A stretch of DNA of 32,586 nucleotides from a virus. The position numbers were made by a program, and so were the translations under genes. The notes beneath the pieces were generated by a model. That model saw only the letters and a program-made list of their open reading frames with translations, searched no databases and was not told the origin of the DNA. The DNA lies in the IMG/VR virus record IMGVR_UViG_3300047551_000296, positions 1 to 32,586 of that record, one strand, 5' to 3'. Every line of letters starts with the position of its first letter. Within the stretch, counting starts at the first letter, position 1. Below are positions 1 to 8,011 of the stretch, piece after piece.

Positions 1-1
1 C

Positions 2-817
2 CGTGTGTTCCGCGAGCAAGACGGCATTCCCCGTAACTACCACGAAGAACCAGTGCTCTACGGTTTCGGCTTGGCACCATTGCTTCCTGATGGTAGCCCC
101 GTAACGTATCAGCAAGGTGGCGTACTCTTCCTCAAGCGCTATGTTTACAGTGTGTATGGCCTGGCCTTCGCACTGACCAAAGTGCTTGTTGAGGATGGCG
201 ATCACATCCGTATCGGCTCGGTCTATGCCCGTCACTTGGCACAGTCTTTGGTTGAAACCAAGGAAACCCTGTGCGCCAACGTGCTGAACAACGCCTTCAC
301 GGGTGGTCAGTATGCTGGTGGTGATGGTGTGGCGCTTAACAGTGCTTCCCACCCCATCGTGAATGGCACCTTCAGCAACCTGCTGACCAACGCTGCTGTT
401 CTCAGCCAGACATCGCTTGAGCAAATGCTCATCCAGATCCGTCAGGCCGTGGACAACAACGGCAAGAAGATTCGTCTTGTGCCACGACAGCTTGTCGTTG
501 CTCCTGGCAATATCTTCCAGGCTGAAGTGTTGCTCAAGTCCGTCTTGCGTGCTGGCCAAGCAAACAATGACATCAACCCAGTCAAATCCATCGGCTTGCT
601 CGATGAAGGCGCTGCGGTTCTGTCACGTTTGACTTCAAGCACTGCATGGTGGGTCCAGACCGATGCGCCCGAGGGTATGAAGCTCATGATGCGCCGCCGC
701 CTTGAAAAGACCATGGAAGGTGACTTTGAAACCGACACCATGCGCTACAAGGCAACTGAGCGTTATGACGTTGGCTTCACTGATCCTCGTGCCATGTACG
801 GTACGCCTGGCGTCTAA
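2..817 (+). CDS. Major capsid protein, C-terminal part (5' end cut by window)
   Basis: The reading frame is open from the first bases, so the gene starts upstream; a GTG at position 5 is internal and not a credible start. The 271 visible residues fit the C-terminal part of a Mu gpT-like/HK97-fold major capsid protein. There is a helical stretch (KVLVEDGDHIRIGS), then a GDGVALNSASHP segment resembling the 'DG..L....H' signature of this group, a NNGKKIRLVPRQLVVAP strand and a C-terminal strand region ending FTDPRAMYGTPGV. This is inferred from remembered family patterns, not from a search. It would build the icosahedral shell. A perfect GC hairpin follows the stop codon, as is common after highly expressed capsid genes. 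The capsid assignment is fairly secure; the exact family is not. Confidence 0.75.
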   Translation, partial: RVFREQDGIPRNYHEEPVLYGFGLAPLLPDGSPVTYQQGGVLFLKRYVYSVYGLAFALTKVLVEDGDHIRIGSVYARHLAQSLVETKETLCANVLNNAFTGGQYAGGDGVALNSASHPIVNGTFSNLLTNAAVLSQTSLEQMLIQIRQAVDNNGKKIRLVPRQLVVAPGNIFQAEVLLKSVLRAGQANNDINPVKSIGLLDEGAAVLSRLTSSTAWWVQTDAPEGMKLMMRRRLEKTMEGDFETDTMRYKATERYDVGFTDPRAMYGTPGV

Positions 818-825
818 GGAAACCA

Positions 826-847
826 GGGGGCTTCGGCCCCCGTCTTA
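826..847 (+). terminator. GC-rich UUCG hairpin after the capsid gene
   Basis: A perfect six-base-pair stem, GGGGGC (826-831) and GCCCCC (836-841), encloses a TTCG tetraloop and is followed by GTCTTAT. It lies 8 nt after the capsid stop and just before the AGGAG ribosome site of the next gene. The T-run is weak, so it may be a leaky terminator or an RNA 3'-end stabiliser that keeps capsid transcript in excess over downstream genes. Confidence 0.6.
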
Positions 848-860
848 TAGGAGTTAAAGC

Positions 861-1541
861 ATGTCTACGACTCGGTTTCCTAATGGAGTCACTAACGTAG
901 GTGAAGATTCGTTGTTTGCTGCTCTTGGGCAGTTGGCAGCGACTCAGTTTCACACTTACTTTGAAGACTTCGATTATTACAACGCCGCTAATTGGACCGT
1001 TACAGAGACGCAAGCAGGCGCAACCCAAGCGCTTACTGATGGCGATGGTGGCTTATTGCTGTTGACCAACACGGCTGCAGACAACGACCTAGTAGCGCTT
1101 CAAAAGGTTGGTGAATCGTACCGTTTTGCTTCGGGCAAAAAACTGTTTTTTGAGGGGCGCTTCAAAGTCAGCAATGCAACAGAGTCTGACGTTGTGATGG
1201 GCCTTCAAATTACTGACACTACCCCGCTTGATGTTAGTGATGGCGTGTTTTTCTTAAAGAGTGACGGGTCAACAACGATCAGTTTGCTTGTAGAGAAAAA
1301 TGGCACCGCGACCACGACATCGGTCGGTACGCTGGCAGATGACACCTACATCCGTCTTGGCTTTTACTACGATGGCAATTCGTCCATTCAAGCTTTTGTG
1401 AATGGTACTTATGTTGCCACTTCAGCAACCACGAATTTGGTGGATGATGAGGATTTGACGATATCGTTTGCACTTCAAAACGGTAACGCCGTGGCAAGAA
1501 CCATGACGGTGGACTACGTTTATGTAGCCAAGGAGCGGTAA
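861..1541 (+). CDS. Putative capsid decoration/virion protein with jelly-roll (LamG/ConA-like) fold
   Basis: A 226-residue protein. Residues 1-33 form a short N-terminal segment. From about residue 34 (FEDFDYYN) to the end, the alternating strand pattern resembles concanavalin/LamG-like jelly rolls: GKKLFFEGRFKV, a VVMGLQIT strand, YIRLGFYYDG, SIQAFVNGTYV and a final MTVDYVYVAKE strand. Proteins of this style placed directly after the capsid gene are known in environmental phages as capsid-surface or decoration proteins. That role is inferred here from fold impression and position. The start is supported by AGGAG ten bases upstream of the ATG. No catalytic residues of a glycosidase are evident, so a structural role is more likely than an enzyme. 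Confidence 0.5.
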   Translation: MSTTRFPNGVTNVGEDSLFAALGQLAATQFHTYFEDFDYYNAANWTVTETQAGATQALTDGDGGLLLLTNTAADNDLVALQKVGESYRFASGKKLFFEGRFKVSNATESDVVMGLQITDTTPLDVSDGVFFLKSDGSTTISLLVEKNGTATTTSVGTLADDTYIRLGFYYDGNSSIQAFVNGTYVATSATTNLVDDEDLTISFALQNGNAVARTMTVDYVYVAKER

Positions 1542-1543
1542 TC

Positions 1544-2845
1544 ATGGGCCAATTCAAGCCGATGGTCAAAATGATGACCACTGAGCCTTCAGTTGTACTG
1601 AAGCTCAAAAAAGGCGGTCATGTTTCCATGAAGCATGGTGGCAAGTCGGATGGCCACAAGATGATGAATGGCGGTGTTATGGCAGGGCTTGCTGAAGGCC
1701 CGGCTCCAAGCCGTATGCAGATGGGTGAGGGCACATTGCCTGGTGCTGCACCTGCGCGTCCATCATTGGCCATGCGTCGGAGGATGGCAATGAAGCGTCC
1801 GATGGCTCGCCCCATGATGAAGGAAGGTGGCGAGACCAAAGCCGAGCACGCAGCCGAGATGAAAAAGATGGCAGGCACTGAAGCCAAGCTTAAAAAGCAT
1901 GCTTCTATGCCAGCATCTAAGGCCCACAAAGGCCTAAAAACCGGCGGTGTTGTGATGGGTCAAGGTGGCTACAAAGATGGCGGCATCATCAAAGTAGCAG
2001 CCTCTGAGAAGGGCGCAAAGGGCTATGTAAGCACGAAGATGGACACGGCTGAAGGTGAGCGTCACACGCCTAAAAAGACGGGTGAAGTGTCCATGGGCAA
2101 GCCTGGTGGCTACAAGCGTGGTGGATCTGCTTATGCTAAGGGTGGCGGCGTTGAGGGTAATGTCTCAACCTCCAGTCCTGGTGTAACCAATACCACCACA
2201 GGCGAAGTCAAGAAGGGCAATGCTGGTGGTTACAAGAAAGGCGGCAAAGCTAAGCGCATGGCTGATGGTGGTATTAGCGGTTTGGGCGGCATGGTTGGCC
2301 CTGAAGGCGGCACGCAATACTCAATTGGATCTCAAGGTAGTGGTGGCGCTTTTGGTGGATTGGGCAAGATTCGAGGTGGTGCCCAAGATATTGAAAGCGG
2401 ATTGACATCAGCCCAACAAGCTATTGGGTCTCCAAGTGGTGCTGGCAGTAGTGGTGGCCTGAAAAAAGGTGGTGCCGCAAAAAAGCGCTACGCTACGGGG
2501 GGTCTTGTTGATACTGGCAAACCCGTAGCGTATCCCAAGCATCAAGTATCAAAGCCTGTAGCTAACAACCTGCAATCGGGTACGTTCAAGAAGGGTGGCA
2601 AAGTTTACAACCAGGGTGGCACTGCCAAGCCTGATGTATCCAAGCCAGTTCCAGATCCTGAAGCCACCGCGGCAAAAGCCAAGCGTGACCTTGAGGACGC
2701 CTTGAATCCTGTAAGCATGGTCAAAGAGCTTGGCGGCAAGTTGATGGATAAGATCCGCGGTAAGGGATCAGTGACTGAGACCAAAGAATCGGTCACGGTG
2801 ACACCGCCAACAGCCACAAAGAAGCGAGCAGGCGGCGCGTGCTAA
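1544..2845 (+). CDS. Gly/Lys-rich low-complexity phage protein with GGYKxGG motifs
   Basis: A 433-residue basic protein of unknown function. The N-terminal third is rich in Met, Lys and Gly (MKHGGKSDGHKMMNGG, MRRRMAMKRPMARPMMKEGG). The middle carries repeated Lys-Gly-Gly motifs, including GGYKDGG, GGYKRGG and GGYKKGG, each set in a short 'TGEV..G..GGYK' context. The C-terminal part keeps KKGG motifs (LKKGGAAKKR, FKKGGKVYNQGG), then an amphipathic helix (PVSMVKELGGKLMDKIRG) and a Thr/Val-rich end. No enzyme domain is recognisable. The charge and repeats suggest a DNA- or capsid-interior-binding virion protein, but this is inference. AGGAG at 1531-1535 lies 8 nt before the ATG. A second UUCG hairpin follows the stop. 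Confidence 0.7.
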   Translation: MGQFKPMVKMMTTEPSVVLKLKKGGHVSMKHGGKSDGHKMMNGGVMAGLAEGPAPSRMQMGEGTLPGAAPARPSLAMRRRMAMKRPMARPMMKEGGETKAEHAAEMKKMAGTEAKLKKHASMPASKAHKGLKTGGVVMGQGGYKDGGIIKVAASEKGAKGYVSTKMDTAEGERHTPKKTGEVSMGKPGGYKRGGSAYAKGGGVEGNVSTSSPGVTNTTTGEVKKGNAGGYKKGGKAKRMADGGISGLGGMVGPEGGTQYSIGSQGSGGAFGGLGKIRGGAQDIESGLTSAQQAIGSPSGAGSSGGLKKGGAAKKRYATGGLVDTGKPVAYPKHQVSKPVANNLQSGTFKKGGKVYNQGGTAKPDVSKPVPDPEATAAKAKRDLEDALNPVSMVKELGGKLMDKIRGKGSVTETKESVTVTPPTATKKRAGGAC

Positions 2846-2847
2846 AC

Positions 2848-2871
2848 AGCGGGGGCTTCGGCCCCTGCTTC
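2848..2871 (+). terminator. Second UUCG hairpin terminator-like element
   Basis: A nine-base-pair stem, with one G-T pair, is formed by 2848-2856 (AGCGGGGGC) and 2861-2869 (GCCCCTGCT) around a TTCG loop. It begins two bases after the stop codon of the Gly/Lys-rich gene. The tract after it (TCATTTG) is a poor T-run, so partial termination or 3'-end protection is as likely as full termination. It shares its core GGGGGC-TTCG-GCCCC with the hairpin at 826. Confidence 0.6.
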
Positions 2872-2886
2872 ATTTGAAAGCATGAT

Positions 2887-3672
2887 GTGGCAACTATAAT
2901 TTCCTCGATTACCAGGCAAGGAACATTTGAGCCATTTGAGCTGCAAGTAGCTCGTGGTCAAATCCAAGGCCACAAAACACTTTTTAAGTTTGGTAATAAC
3001 CAAGACATCAACGGATCGCTAGAGACTATTTGGAGTCATGGCGGTTTGTATTCCTACCTTGCCGCAGCGTCGGTGTTAAAGGTATCAAGCAGTTCAGCAA
3101 ATGACGCGGCAGCAGGTACTGGAGCAAGGACGGTAACGCTTGCCGGTCTTGACGCCAGTTACAACGAAATCTCTGAAACGGTGTCTCTCAATGGACAAAC
3201 AGAGGTTCTCACCACGCAATCATTTCTGCGTGTTTTTCGTGCTTTTGTGGTCACTGCTGGTTCTGGTGGTACTGCCGCTGGGACTATTTATATGGGCACT
3301 GGCGTTGTAACGGCAGGTGTTCCCGCGAATGTTTATGCAGAAATACCGTTAGGAGCCAATCAAACGCAGATGGCTCTGTGGACGGTTCCTGCAGGCTATA
3401 CGCTTTACATTACGGGTGGGGTATTTTCAGCAGCCTCTAATAATGCAGCGCAGTATGTGCTTGGCCAGTTCTTCTTCAGGCCGCTAGGCGGCGTATTTCG
3501 CAATGTTGCTGACATTACAGTGAACTCTAATGTGTTCCGATATGACTGGGAGATTCCCCTAGCAATTCCTGAAAAGTCAGACATTGAGGCAAGAGGCATT
3601 GCATTATCAGGCAGCAACTTTTATGTTACTGCTTCGTTTGAAGGTATGTACATCAAAAATTCGGGTGAATGA
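2887..3672 (+). CDS. Virion structural protein (unnamed family)
   Basis: A 261-residue protein starting MATIISSITRQGTFEP. I take the GTG at 2887 as start because the ATGs at 2882 and 2885 are out of frame and an in-frame TGA lies at 2875-2877. The protein is beta-rich: an N-terminal strand pair, then ARTVTLAGLDASYNEISE followed by VSLNGQ, then IPLGANQTQMALWTVPAGYTL, and a C-terminal VTASFEGMYIKNSGE. The 'GLD..Y.EISE.V.LNG' arrangement recurs in structural proteins of environmental phages that I recall, but I cannot name a domain. No catalytic signature is seen. The next start codon overlaps its stop, indicating translational coupling with the two small proteins that follow. Confidence 0.6.
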   Translation: MATIISSITRQGTFEPFELQVARGQIQGHKTLFKFGNNQDINGSLETIWSHGGLYSYLAAASVLKVSSSSANDAAAGTGARTVTLAGLDASYNEISETVSLNGQTEVLTTQSFLRVFRAFVVTAGSGGTAAGTIYMGTGVVTAGVPANVYAEIPLGANQTQMALWTVPAGYTLYITGGVFSAASNNAAQYVLGQFFFRPLGGVFRNVADITVNSNVFRYDWEIPLAIPEKSDIEARGIALSGSNFYVTASFEGMYIKNSGE

Positions 3673-3992
3673 TGAGACCAATTACTGTTTCTCAAACGGA
3701 CGCTGGTTCAACAGGTGCGGTGCCACTAAATCTTAGTGTCAACCCGTTTAATGTAAGTATGGCCGTTGTTGTCACGGGAACTGTAGATTACACCGTGCAA
3801 TACACATTTGATGATGTGTGGTCACCAACTTACAATCCGGCTACAGGAACATGGTTTAACCATGCTTCGTTAGATGCGCAAACAACAAATCAGACGGGGA
3901 ATTTTGCATTCCCAGTGGCGGCAATACGGTTGACTGTTAATAGTGGCCCTGATACGGCGACAATGACTGTCATACAAGCGGGTATTGCATGA
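3669..3992 (+). CDS. Small virion-associated beta-rich protein
   Basis: 107 residues, starting at an ATG that overlaps the previous stop (ATGA); a second Met follows immediately. The sequence alternates hydrophobic and polar residues: VPLNLSVNPFNVSMAVVVTGTVDYTVQYTFDDVW, quoted here only as a description of residues about 18-51 and best read as a beta-sandwich. The end is AAIRLTVNSGPDTATMTVIQAG. Proteins of this size and pattern sit beside structural genes in many environmental phages. The function is unknown; a minor capsid or head-tail structural role is inferred from context alone. Confidence 0.55.
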   Translation: MMRPITVSQTDAGSTGAVPLNLSVNPFNVSMAVVVTGTVDYTVQYTFDDVWSPTYNPATGTWFNHASLDAQTTNQTGNFAFPVAAIRLTVNSGPDTATMTVIQAGIA

Positions 3993-4222
3993 ATTTAGGT
4001 TCTGCAGGCGTATCCAACCAGGCTAATACATCGTCGGGTTATGCGCTTAATGTATCTGCTGCTAATACAGGCTCATTGGTTGGAGTTGGGGTAAGCGGCC
4101 CTGGCGTAGTGGATTCCTTCTCTGGCGGCATACCTACTGATGGATTTATCATTTTAGAAGTATCAGGATATCTTGTACAGGAAGTAGGTGCGGGACCAGA
4201 CAATCGTTTTGATTTGGAGTAA
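3989..4222 (+). CDS. Small hypothetical structural-cluster protein
   Basis: 77 residues (MNLGSAGVSNQANTSSGY...), beginning at an ATGA overlap with the gene before it. It is rich in Gly, Ser, Val and Asn and has one likely strand pair (GFIILEVSGYLVQEVG) near the C-terminus. No family is recognised. Tight coupling on both sides (the next ATG is two bases after its stop, preceded by GGAG) supports it as a real gene of the virion operon. Confidence 0.55.
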   Translation: MNLGSAGVSNQANTSSGYALNVSAANTGSLVGVGVSGPGVVDSFSGGIPTDGFIILEVSGYLVQEVGAGPDNRFDLE

Positions 4223-4224
4223 TC

Positions 4225-6417
4225 ATGGCAGATACCAAGATCTCTGCATTGCCAAGTGGTAATCCAGCGCAGTCTGGAGATCAGATTCCAATTGCGCGTA
4301 GTGGAGCAAACTACAAAATTACGGCGGCAAGTATCGCATCACTTGCTGGCAACGTAGATGGTCCAGCATCATCAGTAGACAACCAGATTGCTTTATTTAA
4401 CAGTACGACTGGCAAAGTAATTAAAGCCGCCTCAACAACGGGCCTTTTAAAAGCATCATCGGGTGTGATTGCAGCGGCAGTAAGCGGCACAGATTATGCC
4501 CCTGCTACATCAGGCACAAGCATCCTTAAAGGATCTGGCACGGGTGGTTTTAGCAATGCAGCAGCAGGCACTGATTACCTTGCGCCGCCTTCTGGAACAT
4601 CCATTCTCAAAGCAAATTCTGGCGGCGCTCTTGCAAATGCAGTATCGGGAACGGATTACGCACCGGCAACATCTGGCACAAGCATTCTTTATGGAAATGG
4701 ATCGGGCGGGTTTAGCAACGTTACTGTAGGAAGCGGACTATCTTTTGCTGCTGGTACGCTATCAGCATCAGGGGGTGGCACAACGACAAATGCGCTAACC
4801 ATGAACAATAGTGGTTCTGGCGCAGCGTCTGGCACAACATTTGATGGCTCTGTAGCAAGAACAATCAGTTACAACACCGTAGGTGCGCCCAGCGAAACTG
4901 GCACAAATGCGTCGGGAACCTGGGGTATTTCAGTAACCGGGAATGCGGCCACCGCAACTTCAGTGGCAGGTGGCGCAGCCAACAAGATTGTTTATCAATC
5001 TGGTTCGGGTACAACTGTATTTATTGATGCCCCTGTGTCTTCTAATACATATCTTGGCTGGAACGGATCGGCATTTGCATGGAGCGCTCCGTCTGGTGCG
5101 GGAACGGTTTCATCCGTAGCACTGACAATGCCCACTGGATTTTCGGTAACTGGCTCACCAATTACAAGCTCAGGAACATTTGCGGTTACAACGTCGCTTA
5201 GTGGCATTTTGAAGGGTACTGGGTCAGGGTTTACAACTGCCAGTGCAGGCACAGACTACGCATCAGCGCCAACGGGCACGAACGCTCAATTACTAGCCAA
5301 CAACGGCAGCGGTGGCTTTTCCAATGTTACGGTTGGGTCTGGATTATCTTATTCCGCAGGAACTTTAACAGCTACAGGTGGTGGGTCAGGCACAGTTACA
5401 TCCGTTGATGTTTCTGGTGGCACAACGGGTCTTACAACATCTGGCGGCCCGATAACAACGTCTGGGACGATTACGCTTGCAGGCACTCTAGCCGTTGCCA
5501 ATGGCGGTACTGGTATCACATCATTTGGTACAGGTGTAGCAACAGCATTAGGCCAAAATGTTACGGGTTCTGGCGGCATTGCTTTATCCACAAGTCCATC
5601 ATTTACAACGCCAACACTCGGTGTTGCTAGCGCAACCTCAATCAATAAAGTGGCAGTTACTGCGCCAGCAAATTCAGCAACACTAACTTTATCTGATGGA
5701 TCTTCACTCATTACGTCTGGTGGTCATGCGCTGACGTTCACGACAACGGGGTCAACAAATGTTACGTTGCCTACATCGGGCACGCTTGCCACAACATCTA
5801 ACACGGTAGCATCAATTAGTTTTGGCACGACAGGATTAACACCAAGCACAACAACAACGGGAGCAGTGACGGTTTCTGGTACTTTGGCTGTCGCTAATGG
5901 TGGCACTGGCATTACATCGTTTGGCTCTGGCATAGCAACATGGCTAGGAACGCCATCATCGGCTAATTTAGCCGCTGCTGTTAGCGATGAAACTGGCACA
6001 GGTGCGCTTGTTTTTGCAAACACGCCAACACTTGTGACGCCTGTGCTTGGCACGCCAACATCCGGCAATTTAAGCAACTGTACTGTTGATGGCACTAATA
6101 AGGTTGGTTACATAGGAGCGCCGCAAAGCACCAATACAACCGTAGCTGCAAGCGACGCAGGTAAGCACATTTACTTCACAGGTGGTTCAACTGCGACGCT
6201 TACCGTCAACACAAACACAACAACGCCGATAGATGTTGGCACCACGATTCTTGTTGTCAACAACAACAGCGGTAACTTAACGATTTCAGGTGCTGGCGTG
6301 ACGTTCCAACTAGCTAACGGCGCAACAGGTAATAGGACGGTGGCAACAAAAGGCATGGCTACTTTGCTTAAAGTTGCAACCGATACTTGGTATGTTTCTG
6401 GCGCAGGGGTAACTTAA
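4225..6417 (+). CDS. Repetitive tail-fibre protein
   Basis: 730 residues. The N-terminus (ADTKISALPSGNPAQSGD, IPIARSG) is a widespread phage fibre head module. Residues about 80-190 contain tandem 'SGTDYAPATSGTSIL...G.GGFSN' repeats. They are followed by the fibre module GAASGTTFDGSVARTISYN with GASETGTN-type turns, and by two copies of VANGGTGITSFG (near residues 424 and 555). The C-terminal 120 residues form a compact beta domain (IYFTGGSTATLTVNT, TTILVVNNNSGNLTISG, MATLLKVATDTWYVSGAGV) likely to end the shaft. Such proteins trimerise into receptor-binding fibres. Similar modules recur in the fibre at 9968, so the two may exchange segments. GGAG stands five bases before the ATG. Confidence 0.75.
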   Translation: MADTKISALPSGNPAQSGDQIPIARSGANYKITAASIASLAGNVDGPASSVDNQIALFNSTTGKVIKAASTTGLLKASSGVIAAAVSGTDYAPATSGTSILKGSGTGGFSNAAAGTDYLAPPSGTSILKANSGGALANAVSGTDYAPATSGTSILYGNGSGGFSNVTVGSGLSFAAGTLSASGGGTTTNALTMNNSGSGAASGTTFDGSVARTISYNTVGAPSETGTNASGTWGISVTGNAATATSVAGGAANKIVYQSGSGTTVFIDAPVSSNTYLGWNGSAFAWSAPSGAGTVSSVALTMPTGFSVTGSPITSSGTFAVTTSLSGILKGTGSGFTTASAGTDYASAPTGTNAQLLANNGSGGFSNVTVGSGLSYSAGTLTATGGGSGTVTSVDVSGGTTGLTTSGGPITTSGTITLAGTLAVANGGTGITSFGTGVATALGQNVTGSGGIALSTSPSFTTPTLGVASATSINKVAVTAPANSATLTLSDGSSLITSGGHALTFTTTGSTNVTLPTSGTLATTSNTVASISFGTTGLTPSTTTTGAVTVSGTLAVANGGTGITSFGSGIATWLGTPSSANLAAAVSDETGTGALVFANTPTLVTPVLGTPTSGNLSNCTVDGTNKVGYIGAPQSTNTTVAASDAGKHIYFTGGSTATLTVNTNTTTPIDVGTTILVVNNNSGNLTISGAGVTFQLANGATGNRTVATKGMATLLKVATDTWYVSGAGVT

Positions 6418-7247
6418 TGGCTGGCGCACTCACAGCTTCGATTGCAGCAGCATTTGCTGGAAGCGCGTCACTTTCGTCCGTTGATTACCAAGTTGTTGCC
6501 GGAGGAGCATCTGGAGGCGCTCAATTTGGTGGTGGAGGAGGTGCGGGTGGAAGAAAAACAGGGGTATTGTCTGTATCTTCTGGATCAACTTACTCAATTA
6601 CCGTTGGTGGTGGTGGTGCGTCTATAAGCAGCGATAACAACGGAAACCCAGGTTCTAATTCCGTCCTTTCAACAATAACCGCTACGGGTGGTGGTTACGG
6701 CGCTAAAGCCAATACATCAACAACAGGCGGATCTGGTGGTTCTGGCGGTGGCGGTGGAAGAGGTGGGTCCGGAGGTTCCGGAACATCTGGAGAGGGTAAT
6801 TCTGGCGGTGGTTCTGGATCTAGTGGTTCTTATGGTGGTGGTGGTGGAGGCGGTGCTGGTGGTTCAGGATCTTCTGGGACAACATCTGTTGGCGGTGCTG
6901 GTGGTTCAGGAGCTGAATGGCCTACTGGTTCTGGTACTTACTACGCAGGTGGCGGTGGAGGTGGAGTTTATATAAGTGGGTCCGTTGGAGTTGGTGGTAC
7001 AGGAGGAGGCGGATCTGGAGGTATAAGTTATGGATCAGCTACAAATGGTGTAGCAGGAACGGCTAACACCGGCGGCGGTGGTGGTGGTGGTGGAACTAAT
7101 TCAGGGGCTGGTGGGTCTGGCGTTGTCTTTATTCGTTACGCAGATACCTTCCCTGCTTTAACTAGCACAACAGGATCGCCAACGATAACCGTAACTGGTG
7201 GTTATCGAACCTACAAATGGACAGGGAACGGTTCTTTTACGGTGTAA
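6417..7247 (+). CDS. Polyglycine-rich tail-fibre/adhesin
   Basis: 276 residues from the ATG at 6417, which overlaps the previous stop as TAATG; this is preferred over an upstream in-frame ATG at 6387. After an Ala-rich start (MAGALTASIAAAFAGS) and a strand (SVDYQVVAGGASGG), residues about 35-235 are a glycine-rich sheet of GGGGxGG, GGSGG and GGTGGGG tracts interrupted by Tyr, Thr and Ser. This resembles the glycine-rich domain of phage fibre-tip adhesins, in which polyglycine II helices carry variable loops. The C-terminus returns to a beta pattern (GVVFIRYADTFP, TGGYRTYKWTGNGSFTV), a conserved ending of such proteins. It probably contributes to host-receptor contact. The fibre assignment is strong; the receptor is unknown. 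Confidence 0.7.
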   Translation: MAGALTASIAAAFAGSASLSSVDYQVVAGGASGGAQFGGGGGAGGRKTGVLSVSSGSTYSITVGGGGASISSDNNGNPGSNSVLSTITATGGGYGAKANTSTTGGSGGSGGGGGRGGSGGSGTSGEGNSGGGSGSSGSYGGGGGGGAGGSGSSGTTSVGGAGGSGAEWPTGSGTYYAGGGGGGVYISGSVGVGGTGGGGSGGISYGSATNGVAGTANTGGGGGGGGTNSGAGGSGVVFIRYADTFPALTSTTGSPTITVTGGYRTYKWTGNGSFTV

Positions 7248-7251
7248 GAAT

Positions 7252-7617
7252 ATGGCTCACTTTGCAAAGTTAGATGAAAACAATGTAGTGCTTGAAGTGC
7301 ATGTTGTTCACAACAACGAGCTGCTTGATAAAAATGGCGTTGAACAAGAACATAAAGGGATTGATTTCTTAATTAACTGGTCAAACGGCTACTTGGCTTG
7401 GAAGCAAACAAGTTACAACGGATCGTTTAGGAAGAATTATGCAGGTATTGGTTATACCTATCAAGCAGACATTGACGCCTTCGTGCCGCCACAGCCTTTT
7501 GCTAGTTGGACGTTGAATGCAAATGTTCAGTGGGAAGCGCCAACACCTATGCCAAACGATGGACAGATGTATACTTGGGATGAGGCTTCAACCAATTGGG
7601 TGAAGTATGCCAGCTAA
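7252..7617 (+). CDS. Conserved tail-associated protein of cyanophage-like type
   Basis: 121 residues from the ATG at 7252, five bases after the previous stop; a further upstream in-frame start lies inside that gene and is unlikely. The sequence MAHFAKLDENNVVLEV...VVHNNEL, then WKQTSYNGSFRKNYAGIG, then QPFASWTLN and WEAPTPMPNDGQMYTWDE, matches a pattern I recall from small proteins next to fibre genes in marine cyanophages and other environmental phages. The Trp-rich end (ANVQWEAP, YTWDEASTNWV) looks like a small beta domain. It may be a fibre-tip or fibre-chaperone-like factor, but no function has been established that I know of. Its end overlaps the next start by 11 nt. Confidence 0.6.
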   Translation: MAHFAKLDENNVVLEVHVVHNNELLDKNGVEQEHKGIDFLINWSNGYLAWKQTSYNGSFRKNYAGIGYTYQADIDAFVPPQPFASWTLNANVQWEAPTPMPNDGQMYTWDEASTNWVKYAS

Positions 7618-8011
7618 AAGTAAAGCACAGTTTCGGCTCATGAAAGCAGCCGAAAACAATCCCAAGTTTGCCAAGAAGGTTGGCATTCGATCTGATGTGG
7701 CTGCAGAGTACACGCAGTCCAATGTGAAGGGAAAATCGTATGCGAAGCTTCCTGAACAGCTTAAAAATGGCGGTCCGAGCCTTGCGATTGGCCGTGGTGA
7801 AAAGCTTCCTGCAGATCAAGGCGCGGGTCTTACCGCCAAAGGCAGAGCGAAGTACAACCGAGAAACAGGATCAAACTTGAAGGCGCCACAGCCCCAAGGA
7901 GGCCCAAGGCGTGATTCGTTTTGCGCACGCATGGGTCCTGTAGCAAGAAAATCAGAGCGCGGGTCTCGTGCCCGAGCATCAATGAAACGCTGGAATTGTC
8001 CATCATGGTAG
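7607..8011 (+). CDS. Small basic phage protein, DUF6321-like
   Basis: 134 residues, Lys/Arg rich. The N-terminus (MPAKSKAQFRLMKAAENNP) forms a helix found in several phage basic proteins. The core GLTAKGRAKYNRETGSNLKAP, followed by RRDSFCARMGPVARKS, is a highly conserved motif in a family I recall as DUF6321; the label is from memory. Homologues typically end shortly after a 'KRWNC' sequence. Here three further residues (PSW) follow, and this tail lies exactly where the gene overlaps the 3' end of the - strand endonuclease. The function is unknown; the basic charge suggests nucleic-acid contact. The start overlaps the preceding gene by 11 nt. Confidence 0.6.
   Translation: MPAKSKAQFRLMKAAENNPKFAKKVGIRSDVAAEYTQSNVKGKSYAKLPEQLKNGGPSLAIGRGEKLPADQGAGLTAKGRAKYNRETGSNLKAPQPQGGPRRDSFCARMGPVARKSERGSRARASMKRWNCPSW

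Noticed and set aside
4995-6356. Several 60-125-residue - strand frames opposite the 4225 fibre
   Set aside because: They have Val/Pro-rich sequences generated by the complement of Thr/Gly/Ala codons in the fibre repeats. They lack starts with ribosome sites and recognisable domains.
6387-6416. Upstream ATG start for the polyglycine fibre
   Set aside because: It would add ten residues (MVCFWRRGNL) read from the end of the previous gene. The TAATG-coupled ATG at 6417 fits the pattern of neighbouring junctions.
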